A DNA stretch of 64,000 nucleotides, from contig JAQWJE010000049.1 in assembly GCA_029248525.1 (NCBI GenBank), forward strand, positions 450,535-514,534, in the 5' to 3' direction. The DNA is from Candidatus Binatia bacterium (GTDB lineage Bacteria > Desulfobacterota > Binatia > UBA12015). Each line of letters starts with the position of its first letter. Within the stretch, counting starts at the first letter, position 1. This document shows positions 41,067 through 50,141 of this stretch, one piece after another. The position numbers and the translations under genes are program-made. The notes beneath the pieces were generated by a model. It was not told the DNA's origin, made no database searches, and worked only from the letters and a program-made list of their open reading frames with translations.

Positions 41067-43574
41067 ATGAAAACGATCTTTTGCAAGCGCGTCCGGATGA
41101 CTTTGTGTTTCGCCCTCCTCGCGGTCGGCCTCTCGCCGGCCCTTGCTGCCGCCACATGCGGTGACGGGATCGTCACCGTCGGCGAGACTTGCGATGATGG
41201 GGATCTATTTTCCGGGGACGGCTGTGACAGTGCCTGCCAGGTCGAAGCACAGAGGGTTTGTTTCGGTGAGCCCAGCACCTGTCCGGTGACCCAGAACGAT
41301 CGGATTTCGCTTGGTGGGAATCACGGCTGCTTGCTGGATGGAGACTCCGATATTCAGTGCTGGGGGAACAATACGCACGACCAGCTGCTGGCCCCGCAGG
41401 GGAGTAATTTCAAGAAAGTCGTATCTGGTTATCGACACTCGTGTGCGCAGCGGTTGGACAACTCACTTTCTTGCTGGGGCAACGACGGGAGCGGCCGCGC
41501 AACCCCACCTCTGGGAGCTTTCGCCGATATTCAGGTTGGCTCCGAGCATTCCTGTGCGCTCGAGCGTCCCGAGGATGGCGGGGAGATTGTGTGTTGGGGG
41601 AGCAATACCAGCGGCAAGGCGACACCACCGGCCGGTTCATTTATCAGTATGGGGATTGGCCACTCGCACGGCTGTGCGATTCGCGCTGATCAGACAATCG
41701 AGTGCTGGGGTTCTGCTCTTTACGGCAGGACGGATGCCCCGACCGAGGGCAGCTTTGTGCAGGTCGCTGCCGGAGGCCGCAGCAGCTGCGCTCTTTTGGA
41801 GAACGATGACGCCATTTGCTGGGGGGCCGATGGCGATGGCCAGCTACAAGTCCCGTCGGGCGAGAAATTTTCCTCGATTACAGTGGGCGACAAGCATACC
41901 TGCGGTCTGACTCTGGACGGCCGCATTCGTTGCTTCGGGTCGGCGAGCTATCAACAGAATGAAGATCCGGAAGGCTTGTTCGTTGCTTTGGCCGCGGGTT
42001 GGCAGACCAACTGTGGCTTTCGCGAGAGTGGAATCGCATATTGTTGGGGTCGCAATAATAATAATGTTGGGGAGCCACCCAGCGGCGTGATGTTGCCCGA
42101 AGTCTGTGGCGACAACCTTCTCGTCGGAGAGGAGCAATGCGACGATGGGAATCTGGTCCCCGGAGACGGCTGTCGAGCCGATTGCACCGAGGAGCGCTGC
42201 GGCGACGGGATTCTCGATGAATTCGAAGCCTGCGAAAGTGGGCCCGACGGTTTTGAGGTTTGCTGCAATGAGGATTGCAGCTTTCGTGGTTCGGGCGTCG
42301 CTTGTCGAATATCGGAGGGCATTTGTGATCCGGCGGAATACTGTTCGGGGACCGCCGAGAGCTGTCCTGCGGATGCAAAGAGCGAGTCGAGTTGCCGATC
42401 GGCTGTGGGCAGTTGCGATGTCGAGGAATTTTGTGATGGGTCTTCAAACGATTGCCCGGTCGATGCCCTCGAGTTGCCAGGCAGCCTTTGCCGGGGGTTG
42501 CAGGGGAATTGCGATTTGGCCGAAGTCTGTTCGGGCGATAGCGGTCTTTGTCCTGCCGATATGAAGCGAACGGATACGTGCCGGATCGCGGGCGGGATTT
42601 GCGACGTGGCGGAGGTCTGCGATGGCGTGGGTAACCAATGTCCGAGCGATCAAAAATATGGAAGCGAGACAAGCTGTCGTTCCAGTGCCTATGATTGTGA
42701 TGCCGAAGAATTCTGTGACGGTCTGAACCATGCATGCCCCGCGGATCTGGAAGCTGCCGCAGGTGATCCGTGTCCGGACGATGGTATTTTCTGCACCGAA
42801 GATCGCTGCGACGGTTCCGGTTCCTGCACTCACTTGCCGGGCCGCGCCGGTGTCGAATGTCGTGCCTCGTCGGGTGCCTGCGATGTCGCCGAGGTTTGCG
42901 ACGGCGCGAACGCATCGTGTCCGGATGACTCGGGTCTCCCCGACGCAGATGAAGATGGTACTTGTGACGCTCAGGATCTTTGCCCGGACATTTTCGATCC
43001 GGACCAGACCGACAGCGACGGTGACGGTGATGGTGATTTCTGCGATATCTGCACCGCGTCCGGCGAGCCGATCTCTCCTCAGGTCAAAATCTCGAAGCTG
43101 ACAACCGGCGACGGCGACGACAAGTTCCTCCTCAAAGGGTTCATGGTCTTCGATGCCCCGCCTGTTTTTGATCCGCGTGACAATGGCGTCAGACTCCTTG
43201 TCGAGGATGCCAATGGGGCATCGGTGGTCGATGCCACGATCCCGGGCGGCGCCTTCAGTCCTGTTACGCGAAGCGGTTGGATTCCCTTGAAAAACGGCGG
43301 CTATCGTTTTCGTTCCAGAGAGCTGATTGCCGGAGCAGTTCAGAAAGTGATTCTGAAGCGTACAGGGCGAGATCCGAACGCAATCGCTTTCAAGGTCACG
43401 GGTGCAAAGGGAAGCTTTGCCTTCCCCGAAATGCAGCTGCCGCTCATGGCGACGCTCACTCTTGACCCCGACCCCGAGATGGCCGCTGTTTGCGCGGAGA
43501 TGGCTTTTTCGGCCGCAAAGCCCGGTCCTTATTGCTCGCTGCGGAACGGGAATTCAGTCGTCCTCTGCCGCTAG
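41067..43574 (+). CDS. Secreted Cys-rich protein with DUF4215, RCC1-like and disintegrin-like repeats
   Basis: The 835-residue protein has a cleavable signal peptide (ending near A-L-A-A-A). A DUF4215 domain follows (C-G-D-G-I-V-T-V-G-E-T-C-D-D-G-D, about 30-62), then about seven RCC1-type repeats with H-S/G-C ... C-W-G-N motifs (85-340). A second DUF4215 block (346-400) precedes six disintegrin-like units with C-D-x-x-E-x-C-D/S-G ... C-P-x-D (about 411-622). A thrombospondin-type-3-like Asp-rich linker (D-A-D-E-D-G-T-C-D, 626-660) leads to a C-terminal domain with G-D-G-D-D-K-F and a final Cys pair. It should be extracellular or surface-exposed and heavily disulfide-bonded. Function is unknown; adhesion or binding is an inference. 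A GGAAAA ribosome site lies upstream. Confidence 0.75.
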   Translation: MKTIFCKRVRMTLCFALLAVGLSPALAAATCGDGIVTVGETCDDGDLFSGDGCDSACQVEAQRVCFGEPSTCPVTQNDRISLGGNHGCLLDGDSDIQCWGNNTHDQLLAPQGSNFKKVVSGYRHSCAQRLDNSLSCWGNDGSGRATPPLGAFADIQVGSEHSCALERPEDGGEIVCWGSNTSGKATPPAGSFISMGIGHSHGCAIRADQTIECWGSALYGRTDAPTEGSFVQVAAGGRSSCALLENDDAICWGADGDGQLQVPSGEKFSSITVGDKHTCGLTLDGRIRCFGSASYQQNEDPEGLFVALAAGWQTNCGFRESGIAYCWGRNNNNVGEPPSGVMLPEVCGDNLLVGEEQCDDGNLVPGDGCRADCTEERCGDGILDEFEACESGPDGFEVCCNEDCSFRGSGVACRISEGICDPAEYCSGTAESCPADAKSESSCRSAVGSCDVEEFCDGSSNDCPVDALELPGSLCRGLQGNCDLAEVCSGDSGLCPADMKRTDTCRIAGGICDVAEVCDGVGNQCPSDQKYGSETSCRSSAYDCDAEEFCDGLNHACPADLEAAAGDPCPDDGIFCTEDRCDGSGSCTHLPGRAGVECRASSGACDVAEVCDGANASCPDDSGLPDADEDGTCDAQDLCPDIFDPDQTDSDGDGDGDFCDICTASGEPISPQVKISKLTTGDGDDKFLLKGFMVFDAPPVFDPRDNGVRLLVEDANGASVVDATIPGGAFSPVTRSGWIPLKNGGYRFRSRELIAGAVQKVILKRTGRDPNAIAFKVTGAKGSFAFPEMQLPLMATLTLDPDPEMAAVCAEMAFSAAKPGPYCSLRNGNSVVLCR

Positions 43575-43616
43575 ATTCTCATCAAAGGTATTCCCTGGCC
43601 CCGGATTCCGGTCGCT

Positions 43617-43641
43617 TTTCCGGGCTGCGGCCGCCCGGAAA
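43617..43641. repeat. 9-bp GC-rich hairpin downstream of the Cys-rich gene
   Basis: Perfect 9-base arms (TTTCCGGGC and its complement) flank a 7-base loop, 43 bases after the stop at 43574. There is no T-run on either side, so it is not a textbook intrinsic terminator, but it would stabilise the 3' end of the transcript. Nothing else is visible in the 237 bases between the two genes. Confidence 0.4.
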
Positions 43642-43811
43642 CCGCGTCGCACGCCATTCGGGAGCCTTTGTTGAGCGGATAACGGCTGAACAGTCAGAAA
43701 TCTCCTCTCAGACAACGTGCGCTCCGAGATTTCTCAGATAAACTCCTTTCGGTAATCCAACTTGCGTACTTGCGGTCTCCGGACAGCGGTCGCTGTCGAG
43801 GGAGAGAAGAA

Positions 43812-44924
43812 ATGAATCTGGAATTCTCGGACGATCAGAAGTTCGTGCAGACAACAGCGCGCGAATTCTTGACGGCAAATGCGACTTTGCAGGTCGACCG
43901 TGCCGTCTTCGAATCAGACGCGTCCTACGACGAAGGTCTATGGAAGAAGGTAGCCGAGATGGGATGGCTGGGCACGACGGTGCCCGAATCTTACGGCGGT
44001 ACCGGACTTGGCTACCTGGAGCTTGTTTTGCTCGCTCAGGAAATGGGTCGTTCGCTCGCACCAATCCCATTTGCTTCTTCCGTTTATGGAGCCACCGAAG
44101 CGATTCTTCTTTGCGGGACCGAGGAGCAAAAACAGAAATGGTTGCCGTTACTGAGCTCCGGTGAACGCATTGGATGCGTCGCTTTTTCCGAGGCTCTCGG
44201 AGACAGCGATGCCAAGAGCCTCGAGGTTCGCGTGAGCGGCGATACGATCAGCGGAACCAAAACGCCGGTTCTCGATGGTGATATTGCCGATTTGGCAGTC
44301 GTTCTGGTCGGCGAAGGGGAGGGCGCTTCTCTGGTGCTGGTCGATCTCGCAGGCGACGGTATCGAGCGCAAGAAACTCAACTCTCTGGACGCCAGCCGCT
44401 CGCAGGCCGAGATCGTTTTCTCTTCGGCTTCGTTCGAGCGATTGGGTGCGGCGGGCGAAGGCGAGGCGACCTTCGAGCGATTGATGGATCGCATGGCGAT
44501 CCTGTTGGCATTCGAGCAGATTGGTGGCGCGGAACGCGCTTTGGAAATCTCTGTCGAGTACGTCAAGGAAAGGTTTGCTTTCGGTCGTGCCATTGGATCT
44601 TTTCAGGCGGTCAAGCATCGCCTCGCAGACTTCTATGCACGCAATCAAATTGCGGTTTCCAATGGATATTGGGCGGCATGGGCACTTTCGACCGACGATC
44701 CGGAGTTGCCAATGGCCGCTTGTAACCTGCGGGTCGCTTCGAGCGACGCCTTTGTCCTCGGCGCCGAAGACATGATCCAGGTGCACGGTGGCGTAGGCTT
44801 CACCTGGGAGTTCGATTGCCATTTATTCTATCGCCGCGCAAAGGTTCTCGCGGCGACGTTGGGTTCTCCGGGAACCTGGCGTGAAAAACTTATTACGCGC
44901 ATTGAAGCGTCAGAAGCAGCTTGA
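43812..44924 (+). CDS. Acyl-CoA dehydrogenase, first of a pair
   Basis: The 370-residue product begins M-N-L-E-F-S-D-D-Q-K-F-V-Q-T-T-A-R-E-F-L. It has the flavin-domain strand I-G-C-V-A-F-S-E-A-L, F-A-F-G-R-A-I-G-S-F-Q-A-V-K-H and a C-terminal I-Q-V-H-G-G-V-G-F-T-W-E-F-D. The usual C-terminal G-T-x-E catalytic Glu is not present; the end reads L-G-S-P-G-T-W-R-E. This matches one chain of the two-gene acyl-CoA dehydrogenases known from steroid side-chain degradation. GGAGAGAAG lies before ATG 43812. The second gene follows after 13 bases. Confidence 0.8.
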   Translation: MNLEFSDDQKFVQTTAREFLTANATLQVDRAVFESDASYDEGLWKKVAEMGWLGTTVPESYGGTGLGYLELVLLAQEMGRSLAPIPFASSVYGATEAILLCGTEEQKQKWLPLLSSGERIGCVAFSEALGDSDAKSLEVRVSGDTISGTKTPVLDGDIADLAVVLVGEGEGASLVLVDLAGDGIERKKLNSLDASRSQAEIVFSSASFERLGAAGEGEATFERLMDRMAILLAFEQIGGAERALEISVEYVKERFAFGRAIGSFQAVKHRLADFYARNQIAVSNGYWAAWALSTDDPELPMAACNLRVASSDAFVLGAEDMIQVHGGVGFTWEFDCHLFYRRAKVLAATLGSPGTWREKLITRIEASEAA

Positions 44925-44937
44925 GACGGAGGTTCCC

Positions 44938-46173
44938 ATGAATTTTGAAGATTCCCCAGAAGAAAGTCTTTTTCGTGATCGATGCCGCGAGTGGCTGTCC
45001 GCGAACGCGGAGCCTCTGGTCGAGGGTAGCAAATCCTCGGCAGCGGAAAGGACAGATGAAGAGTATGTCGCCATGGCCAAGGAATGGCAGGCGAAAAAAT
45101 ATGATGCGGGATGGGCCTGCCTGACGTGGCCGAAGGATTGTGGCGGTCAGGGAATGGGGCGCATGGAACAGATCATCTGGAACCAGGAAGAGAGCAAGTT
45201 CCGCGCGGTTATGGATGTCTACCTGATCGGGCACGGGATGCTGGGACCCACGATCATGGCGCATGGGACCCCGGAACAAAAGGAGCGCTTCCTCCCCAAT
45301 ATGGCGCGGGGTAGCGAGATCTGGTGCCAGCTCTTCAGTGAGCCCTCGGCCGGATCGGATCTCGCCGGCCTGCGTATGTCGGCGGTCCGCGATGGCGACG
45401 ACTGGGTGATCAACGGTCAGAAGATCTGGACCAGCGGTGCGCAGTATTCGGACTGGGGCATGATCGTGACCCGGACCGACCCGGATGCGCCCAAACATAA
45501 GGGTTTGACGTATTTCATCGTGAATATGAAATCGCCCGGCGTCGAAATTCGTCCCATCAAGCAGATCAACGGGGGAGAGGCTTTCAATGAAGTCTTTTTC
45601 ACCGATGTTCGTGTTTCGGATGCCCAGCGCCTTGGTGAGGTTGGCCAGGGTTGGGGTGTCGCCCTGACGACATTGATGAACGAGCGTGTCGCTATCGGCG
45701 GTGGCGGTGGTGGCGGCCAGTTCAAGAAATTGCTGGATTTGGCGCGCAGGTCGCGTCGCCACGGTAAAGCAGCCATCGAAGATGGGAGCGTCCGCGCCCG
45801 ATTGGCAGATATTTATATCGCCCAGAAAGGGATCCAATATACCGGATACCGAACCCTGTCGGCCCTGCTCAGTGGCGCGACACCCGGGCCTGAGGGTTCT
45901 ATTGCGAAGGCCATCGGTGCCCCCTTGGGGCAGCAGACAGCCTCTTTCGCAATGGAATTGCAGGGTGAGTCCGGAGCATTGCTGGACGAGTCGGCTGAAG
46001 ACGACGGTATCTGGCAGCAGGCCTATCTCGGTTCGCCGGGCCTGCGGATCGCCGGCGGCACGGATGAAGTGTTGCGCAACATTATTGCCGAGCGAGTTCT
46101 CGGGCTGCCCCCCGAATTGCGGATCGACAAGACGGTCCCCTTCCGGGAACTTCCCACCGGACCGAAAAGCTGA
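44938..46173 (+). CDS. Acyl-CoA dehydrogenase, second of a pair
   Basis: The 411-residue product shows W-P-K-D-C-G-G-Q-G-M, the flavin-binding region W-C-Q-L-F-S-E-P-S-A-G-S-D-L-A, W-I/V-I-N-G-Q-K-I-W-T-S and the end A-G-G-T-D-E-V-L-R-N-I-I-A-E-R-V-L-G-L. A run of seven Gly (A-I-G-G-G-G-G-G-G-Q) occurs in the loop before the C-terminal helical domain. GGAGG lies 6 bases before ATG 44938. The gene is 13 bases downstream of a shorter acyl-CoA dehydrogenase, so the products probably form a heteromer. Confidence 0.85.
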   Translation: MNFEDSPEESLFRDRCREWLSANAEPLVEGSKSSAAERTDEEYVAMAKEWQAKKYDAGWACLTWPKDCGGQGMGRMEQIIWNQEESKFRAVMDVYLIGHGMLGPTIMAHGTPEQKERFLPNMARGSEIWCQLFSEPSAGSDLAGLRMSAVRDGDDWVINGQKIWTSGAQYSDWGMIVTRTDPDAPKHKGLTYFIVNMKSPGVEIRPIKQINGGEAFNEVFFTDVRVSDAQRLGEVGQGWGVALTTLMNERVAIGGGGGGGQFKKLLDLARRSRRHGKAAIEDGSVRARLADIYIAQKGIQYTGYRTLSALLSGATPGPEGSIAKAIGAPLGQQTASFAMELQGESGALLDESAEDDGIWQQAYLGSPGLRIAGGTDEVLRNIIAERVLGLPPELRIDKTVPFRELPTGPKS

Positions 46174-46194
46174 AGATCCTTTTCTTGAGCTTCA

Positions 46195-46232
46195 GGGGCC
46201 GCTTCCTTCGGGAGGTGGCCCCTTTTGTTTTT
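46195..46232 (+). terminator. Rho-independent terminator with UUCG tetraloop
   Basis: A 12-bp stem (outer GGGGCC/GGCCCC plus an inner six pairs, one G-U at the base of the inner helix and one wobble) closes on a C-UUCG-G tetraloop and is followed by TTTTGTTTTT. It ends the acyl-CoA dehydrogenase transcript; the channel gene starts 26 bases further on. Confidence 0.85.
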
Positions 46233-46257
46233 GAGGGGACAGGCAGTAAGAGCTTGT

Positions 46258-46971
46258 ATGGCTGAAAATCAAATAATCGAGACAAAAGATACGAATTCGT
46301 TCGGAGTTCTACTTCTGGCGATTTGTGTGCTCATTTTCTTGATGCCCATGGCAGCGGTGCAGCATCCGCAGGCAGAGATTCTCCGTGCGTTGATTGCCTT
46401 GGTGTTGCTCGGTGGAGTTTTTGCGAGCACCCGGCGCAAAGGAGTCCTGACCGTCTCTGTGGTGCTCGCGGTTGGAGCTTCCGGGACAGGGTGGGCCGCA
46501 GACGCGCTCAACAACCAGGCAGTTTCGGTCGCTTCGTATATTCTTGCGCTGCTGAATATTATCTTCGTCATCGTTGTTGTATCTCGTGATGTCCTGCAGC
46601 GCTCGCATATCACGACAGACGCCGTCTTTGGCGGCTTGAGTGTCTTTCTGCTGATCGGTCTGGCGTTCATGATCCTCTACGGATTGGTGGAGTACGCGAA
46701 ACCCGGTTCCTTTCTGATTCGAGGGGATATGATCGCAGGCAGTGATTCTCTGACTCGAAACCCGGCGTCCTTTGTCCACTTCCTCTATTTCAGTCTGATC
46801 ACGCTCTCGACTGTCGGCTATGGAGATATTCTGGCTGTCCACCCGCTGGCGCAGATGTTGGCGGCAACCGAAGGGATTCTGGGACAGTTATTTATTGCCG
46901 TTGTCGTGGCTCGACTTGTCGGCATGCAAATGATGGCCTCTCAGGAGGCTTCTGCTGAGGCTAACGAATAG
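46258..46971 (+). CDS. Potassium channel family membrane protein
   Basis: The 237-residue product has four N-terminal hydrophobic segments, then an outer helix, a pore loop with the K+ selectivity filter T-V-G-Y-G-D (residues 185-190), and an inner helix. This is a six-segment architecture without an obvious charged S4 or cytoplasmic RCK domain. The C-terminal tail is short. It likely works as a tetramer in K+ leak or homeostasis. ATG 46258 was chosen over an upstream frame start within the terminator region. The 3' end overlaps the convergent TPR gene by 11 bases. Confidence 0.85.
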   Translation: MAENQIIETKDTNSFGVLLLAICVLIFLMPMAAVQHPQAEILRALIALVLLGGVFASTRRKGVLTVSVVLAVGASGTGWAADALNNQAVSVASYILALLNIIFVIVVVSRDVLQRSHITTDAVFGGLSVFLLIGLAFMILYGLVEYAKPGSFLIRGDMIAGSDSLTRNPASFVHFLYFSLITLSTVGYGDILAVHPLAQMLAATEGILGQLFIAVVVARLVGMQMMASQEASAEANE

Positions 46972-47749
46972 GTATGCCGCGTGAGATTGCCTTGCGAAGA
47001 GCATCGGCTTTCCAGGGGTCCGCAGGCTCCAGAATGAGCAGCTGCTCTTCGGCCTTGCCGGTTTCTCCGAGGGCGGCATATAGCTGGCCCAGATTGAAAA
47101 TTGCGTTGATATCGTCGGGTCGGATCCGAAGGGCGCGTTGGTATGCATCTTCCGCTTCGCGAAAGAGCGCGAGATTCGCGTAAGCGACCCCCAAATTATT
47201 ATAGGCATCGCCGTAGCCCGGATCGATCTCGATCGCTTGCTTGAAGGTCAGGATTGCCTTCGAATGATCTCCGTTCGCATCGTAAGCCGAGCCGAGGCTG
47301 TTCCAGGCTCGCGCATAGTTCGGGTTCATGCCGGTGGCGCGCCTCAAGACAACAATTGCTTTTGAGGCCTCGCCATTGGCGGTATAAGCAAGGCCCAGAT
47401 TGTTGTATGCCTTGATCATTGTCGAGTCTTTCTGGATGGCTCTTTTGTAGGCCGAGATCGCTGGTTCAAAGCGCCCGAGCTTCGCGTACTGATTTCCCAG
47501 ATCGTAGTAGGCCATCGAGAAGTCCGGAGCGGCGCGGATGGCCGCATGATACGCATCGATCGCTTCATGGGCGCGGCCCTCATCGGCGAGTCTTTCGCCC
47601 AGAAGAAAGTATTTCTCGGCGGCCAGAGGGCCCAGATTCGGATTGTCGGGTTTTGCGGCAGTACATGAGGCGATTCCGAGGGCCATCGCAAATCCGATAG
47701 CGGTTGATATAGGAAAACGGCGAAAAGGCTCTCGGGAATTCAGGGTCAT
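46961..47749 (-). CDS. TPR-repeat lipoprotein
   Basis: The 262-residue product has a signal ending in the lipobox-like G-I-A-S-C and then six to seven tetratricopeptide repeats, such as A-Y-Y-D-L-G-N-Q-Y-A-K-L-G-R-F-E-P-A-I and A-Y-N-N-L-G-V-A-Y-A-N-L-A. It should be an outer- or inner-membrane-anchored scaffold for protein complexes. It is divergent from ppk across 124 bases, and overlaps the channel gene at its 3' end. Confidence 0.8.
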   Translation of the reverse strand: MTLNSREPFRRFPISTAIGFAMALGIASCTAAKPDNPNLGPLAAEKYFLLGERLADEGRAHEAIDAYHAAIRAAPDFSMAYYDLGNQYAKLGRFEPAISAYKRAIQKDSTMIKAYNNLGLAYTANGEASKAIVVLRRATGMNPNYARAWNSLGSAYDANGDHSKAILTFKQAIEIDPGYGDAYNNLGVAYANLALFREAEDAYQRALRIRPDDINAIFNLGQLYAALGETGKAEEQLLILEPADPWKADALRKAISRGIPIR

Positions 47750-47873
47750 AAGCAAATACTTCCGTTCTCCGAGCCAGTTGTCGAGCGAGCGGGCAGATCG
47801 ACTCTCGACAGGTGGCGAGCGGGGGGCGATACTTCCGAAGGGCCTGCGTCCCTCTCGGACAGCAGATGATCAT

Positions 47874-50126
47874 ATGAATCCTTCGAAAACAGAGAATTCC
47901 AAGTCAATTCCGGAGACGAGCACCCGGCCTTCGGGGTCCGGCCCGAACCGGGAACTGGTTTTGCCCGAGGATCCGGTAGGTGCATCTCTCGAGGGGCCGT
48001 CGCCGCCCTCGCTAGGTTCCGCCGAGCTCTATCTGAATCGCGAGTTGACGTGGCTCGCCTTCTGCTGGCGCGTTCTGGCCGAGGCGGAAGACGCACGGAA
48101 CCCTCTGCTCGAACGTGTGAAGTTTCTCGCGATCGTGAGCGGAAACCTCGACGAGTTTTTCATGAAAAGGATCGGTGGTCTCAAGCAGCAGTTGGCTGCT
48201 GGCGTGCGGGAACCGACCGTCGATGGTCGAACACCTGGTCAGCAGATTGAGGAGGCCTATGCGTTCATCGAGAAATTGGACGAGCGGCGGGTGGCGCTCT
48301 TCGAGCAGCTCCGAAGACTCCTCAAACAGGCGGATGTTCAACTTCTGCGCATTCGCGACCTGAAAGAAGAGCAACGGCTCAAGATGCGAGACGAGTACCT
48401 GCGGAATGTTTTTCCTCTGGTGACACCGCAAGCGATGGACCCCGCGCACCCCTTTCCGTTCGTCTCGAACCTTTCGCTGAATCTCCTCGTGACAGTTCGT
48501 TATCCCGGGGACCCCGCCACGATGATGTCGCGGGTGAAGGTGCCGATCGGTTCCGGGATTCCTCGATGGATGAGGGTTGACGACCAGCAGACTTTCGTGG
48601 CTCTGGAAGAAGTCATGGCGGAGAACCTCGATATTCTTTTCCCGGGGATGGAAGTTGTTGCCTGCGAGCTTTTCCGTGTGACGAGAAATGCGAACACGGA
48701 ACTCGATGAAGAAGAGGCCGACGACCTGCTCGCGATGATCGAGACCGAGTTGCGAGACCGTCGATTTGCGCCAATTGTACGCCTCGAGGTTGGGTCGGAG
48801 ATGTCTCTTGCGCGTCGCTCGATGCTCGCAGCCGAACTGGGTCTCGATGCGGATGCCGAAGTGCGGGCGGTCCATCGTCGATTTGCCCTGATCGACCTTC
48901 TCGAGATCGCTGCGATTGATCGACCGGATTTGCGCGACCCGTCGCATCGACCGATCGACAACGTGTCGCTTACCCCGGAGCGAAATATCTTTCATGTTTT
49001 GCGAGATGCCGGTGGAATCCTTCTGCACCATCCCTACGAGTCCTTTTCGACTTCGGTGGAGCGATTTCTTCTCGAAGCGGCCCGAGATTCGAAGGTGCGC
49101 GCCATCAAGATGACGCTCTATCGTACCTCGGCCGAAACCAAAGTGATTGATCATCTGCTGGAGGCCGTTCGTAACGGGAAGCAGGTGGCTGTCGTGGTCG
49201 AACTGAAGGCTCGCTTTGACGAAGACGCGAATATTCTTTGGGCGAGTCGGCTTGAGGAGATGGGGATTCACGTGACCTACGGGGTGGTTGGTCTCAAAAC
49301 CCATTGCAAGACGATTCTCGTGGTCCGTCAGGACCACGACGGATTACGGCGCTATGCTCATATCGGGACGGGCAATTATCATTCGGGGACGGCGCGAGTT
49401 TATTCCGATCTTGGCTTGATGACCTCCGATGAGGAAATTGGTGGCGACCTCACGGAACTCTTCAATTACCTGACGACTGGGTACAAGCCTCGTCGGAAAT
49501 ATAAACATCTTCTGGTCGCACCCGTTTCCCTGAAGTCTGCTTTGATCGAGAAGATCGAACGAGAGGTCGACCATCTCGAGCAGCATCGGTTTGCGCATAT
49601 CCAGATGAAGATGAATGCGTTGGAAGATGCGGACATCACCCGAGCCCTGTATCGCGCTGCCCGGGCCGGCGTTCGTATCGACCTCTTGATTCGTGATACG
49701 TGTCGTCTGCGACCAAAGATTTCCGGTCTTACCGAAAACGTACGGGTGGTCAGTATTGTGGGGCAGTTTCTCGAGCATGCCCGACTCTATTATTTCGCAA
49801 ACGGGAACCAGCCGGAATATTGGATTGGCTCTGCTGATTGCATGAAGAGAAATTTGGAAAGTCGAGTCGAGGTTCTGGTGCCCGTTCTCGAGGAGTCCCT
49901 TCAGCTCGAACTACGATCCTATCTCGACTTGCAATTGGAGGACCGTGAGGACGCATGGGAAATGATGGCGGACGGTCGCTACGAGCGGTTGTCGGCCTTG
50001 AAGGGGTCTGGGCGCAAGTCGAGCTCACAGGCGAGATTGATTGAACTCGCGGACAAGCGAAGGAAGGCCGCGGGACGGCTGAAGAAGCGTAAAACCAGGG
50101 GAATCGCGCGACGAACTCTTTCCTGA
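47874..50126 (+). CDS. ppk: Polyphosphate kinase 1
   Basis: The 750-residue enzyme makes polyphosphate from ATP. The N-terminal region has Y-L-N-R-E-L-T-W-L-A-F-C-W-R-V-L and S-G-N-L-D-E-F-F-M-K-R. The catalytic half has H-P-Y-E-S-F, K-M-T-L-Y-R-T-S, and His477 and His496, which are 19 residues apart as in the two essential histidines of E. coli PPK1. About 45 residues before the N-domain are a Pro/Ser-rich extension. The start at 47874 is the first Met after the divergent promoter region; the frame is open to 47643, overlapping the TPR gene. mgtE follows after 15 bases, so polyphosphate synthesis and Mg2+ uptake are linked. Confidence 0.93.
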   Translation: MNPSKTENSKSIPETSTRPSGSGPNRELVLPEDPVGASLEGPSPPSLGSAELYLNRELTWLAFCWRVLAEAEDARNPLLERVKFLAIVSGNLDEFFMKRIGGLKQQLAAGVREPTVDGRTPGQQIEEAYAFIEKLDERRVALFEQLRRLLKQADVQLLRIRDLKEEQRLKMRDEYLRNVFPLVTPQAMDPAHPFPFVSNLSLNLLVTVRYPGDPATMMSRVKVPIGSGIPRWMRVDDQQTFVALEEVMAENLDILFPGMEVVACELFRVTRNANTELDEEEADDLLAMIETELRDRRFAPIVRLEVGSEMSLARRSMLAAELGLDADAEVRAVHRRFALIDLLEIAAIDRPDLRDPSHRPIDNVSLTPERNIFHVLRDAGGILLHHPYESFSTSVERFLLEAARDSKVRAIKMTLYRTSAETKVIDHLLEAVRNGKQVAVVVELKARFDEDANILWASRLEEMGIHVTYGVVGLKTHCKTILVVRQDHDGLRRYAHIGTGNYHSGTARVYSDLGLMTSDEEIGGDLTELFNYLTTGYKPRRKYKHLLVAPVSLKSALIEKIEREVDHLEQHRFAHIQMKMNALEDADITRALYRAARAGVRIDLLIRDTCRLRPKISGLTENVRVVSIVGQFLEHARLYYFANGNQPEYWIGSADCMKRNLESRVEVLVPVLEESLQLELRSYLDLQLEDREDAWEMMADGRYERLSALKGSGRKSSSQARLIELADKRRKAAGRLKKRKTRGIARRTLS

Positions 50127-50141
50127 GTCGCAGGGACGATC

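Noticed and set aside
43670..43695. lac-operator-like string GAGCGGATAAC
   Set aside because: Only half of an operator matches and there is no LacI-type gene nearby; probably chance.
45698..45723. Gly-rich run in the second acyl-CoA dehydrogenase as a repeat expansion or sequencing error
   Set aside because: The codons are mixed (GGC, GGT) and the frame is kept; Gly-rich loops are known at this position.
48012..49337. 441-residue minus-strand open frame inside ppk
   Set aside because: No recognisable motif; ppk on the plus strand has its catalytic histidines and family motifs.
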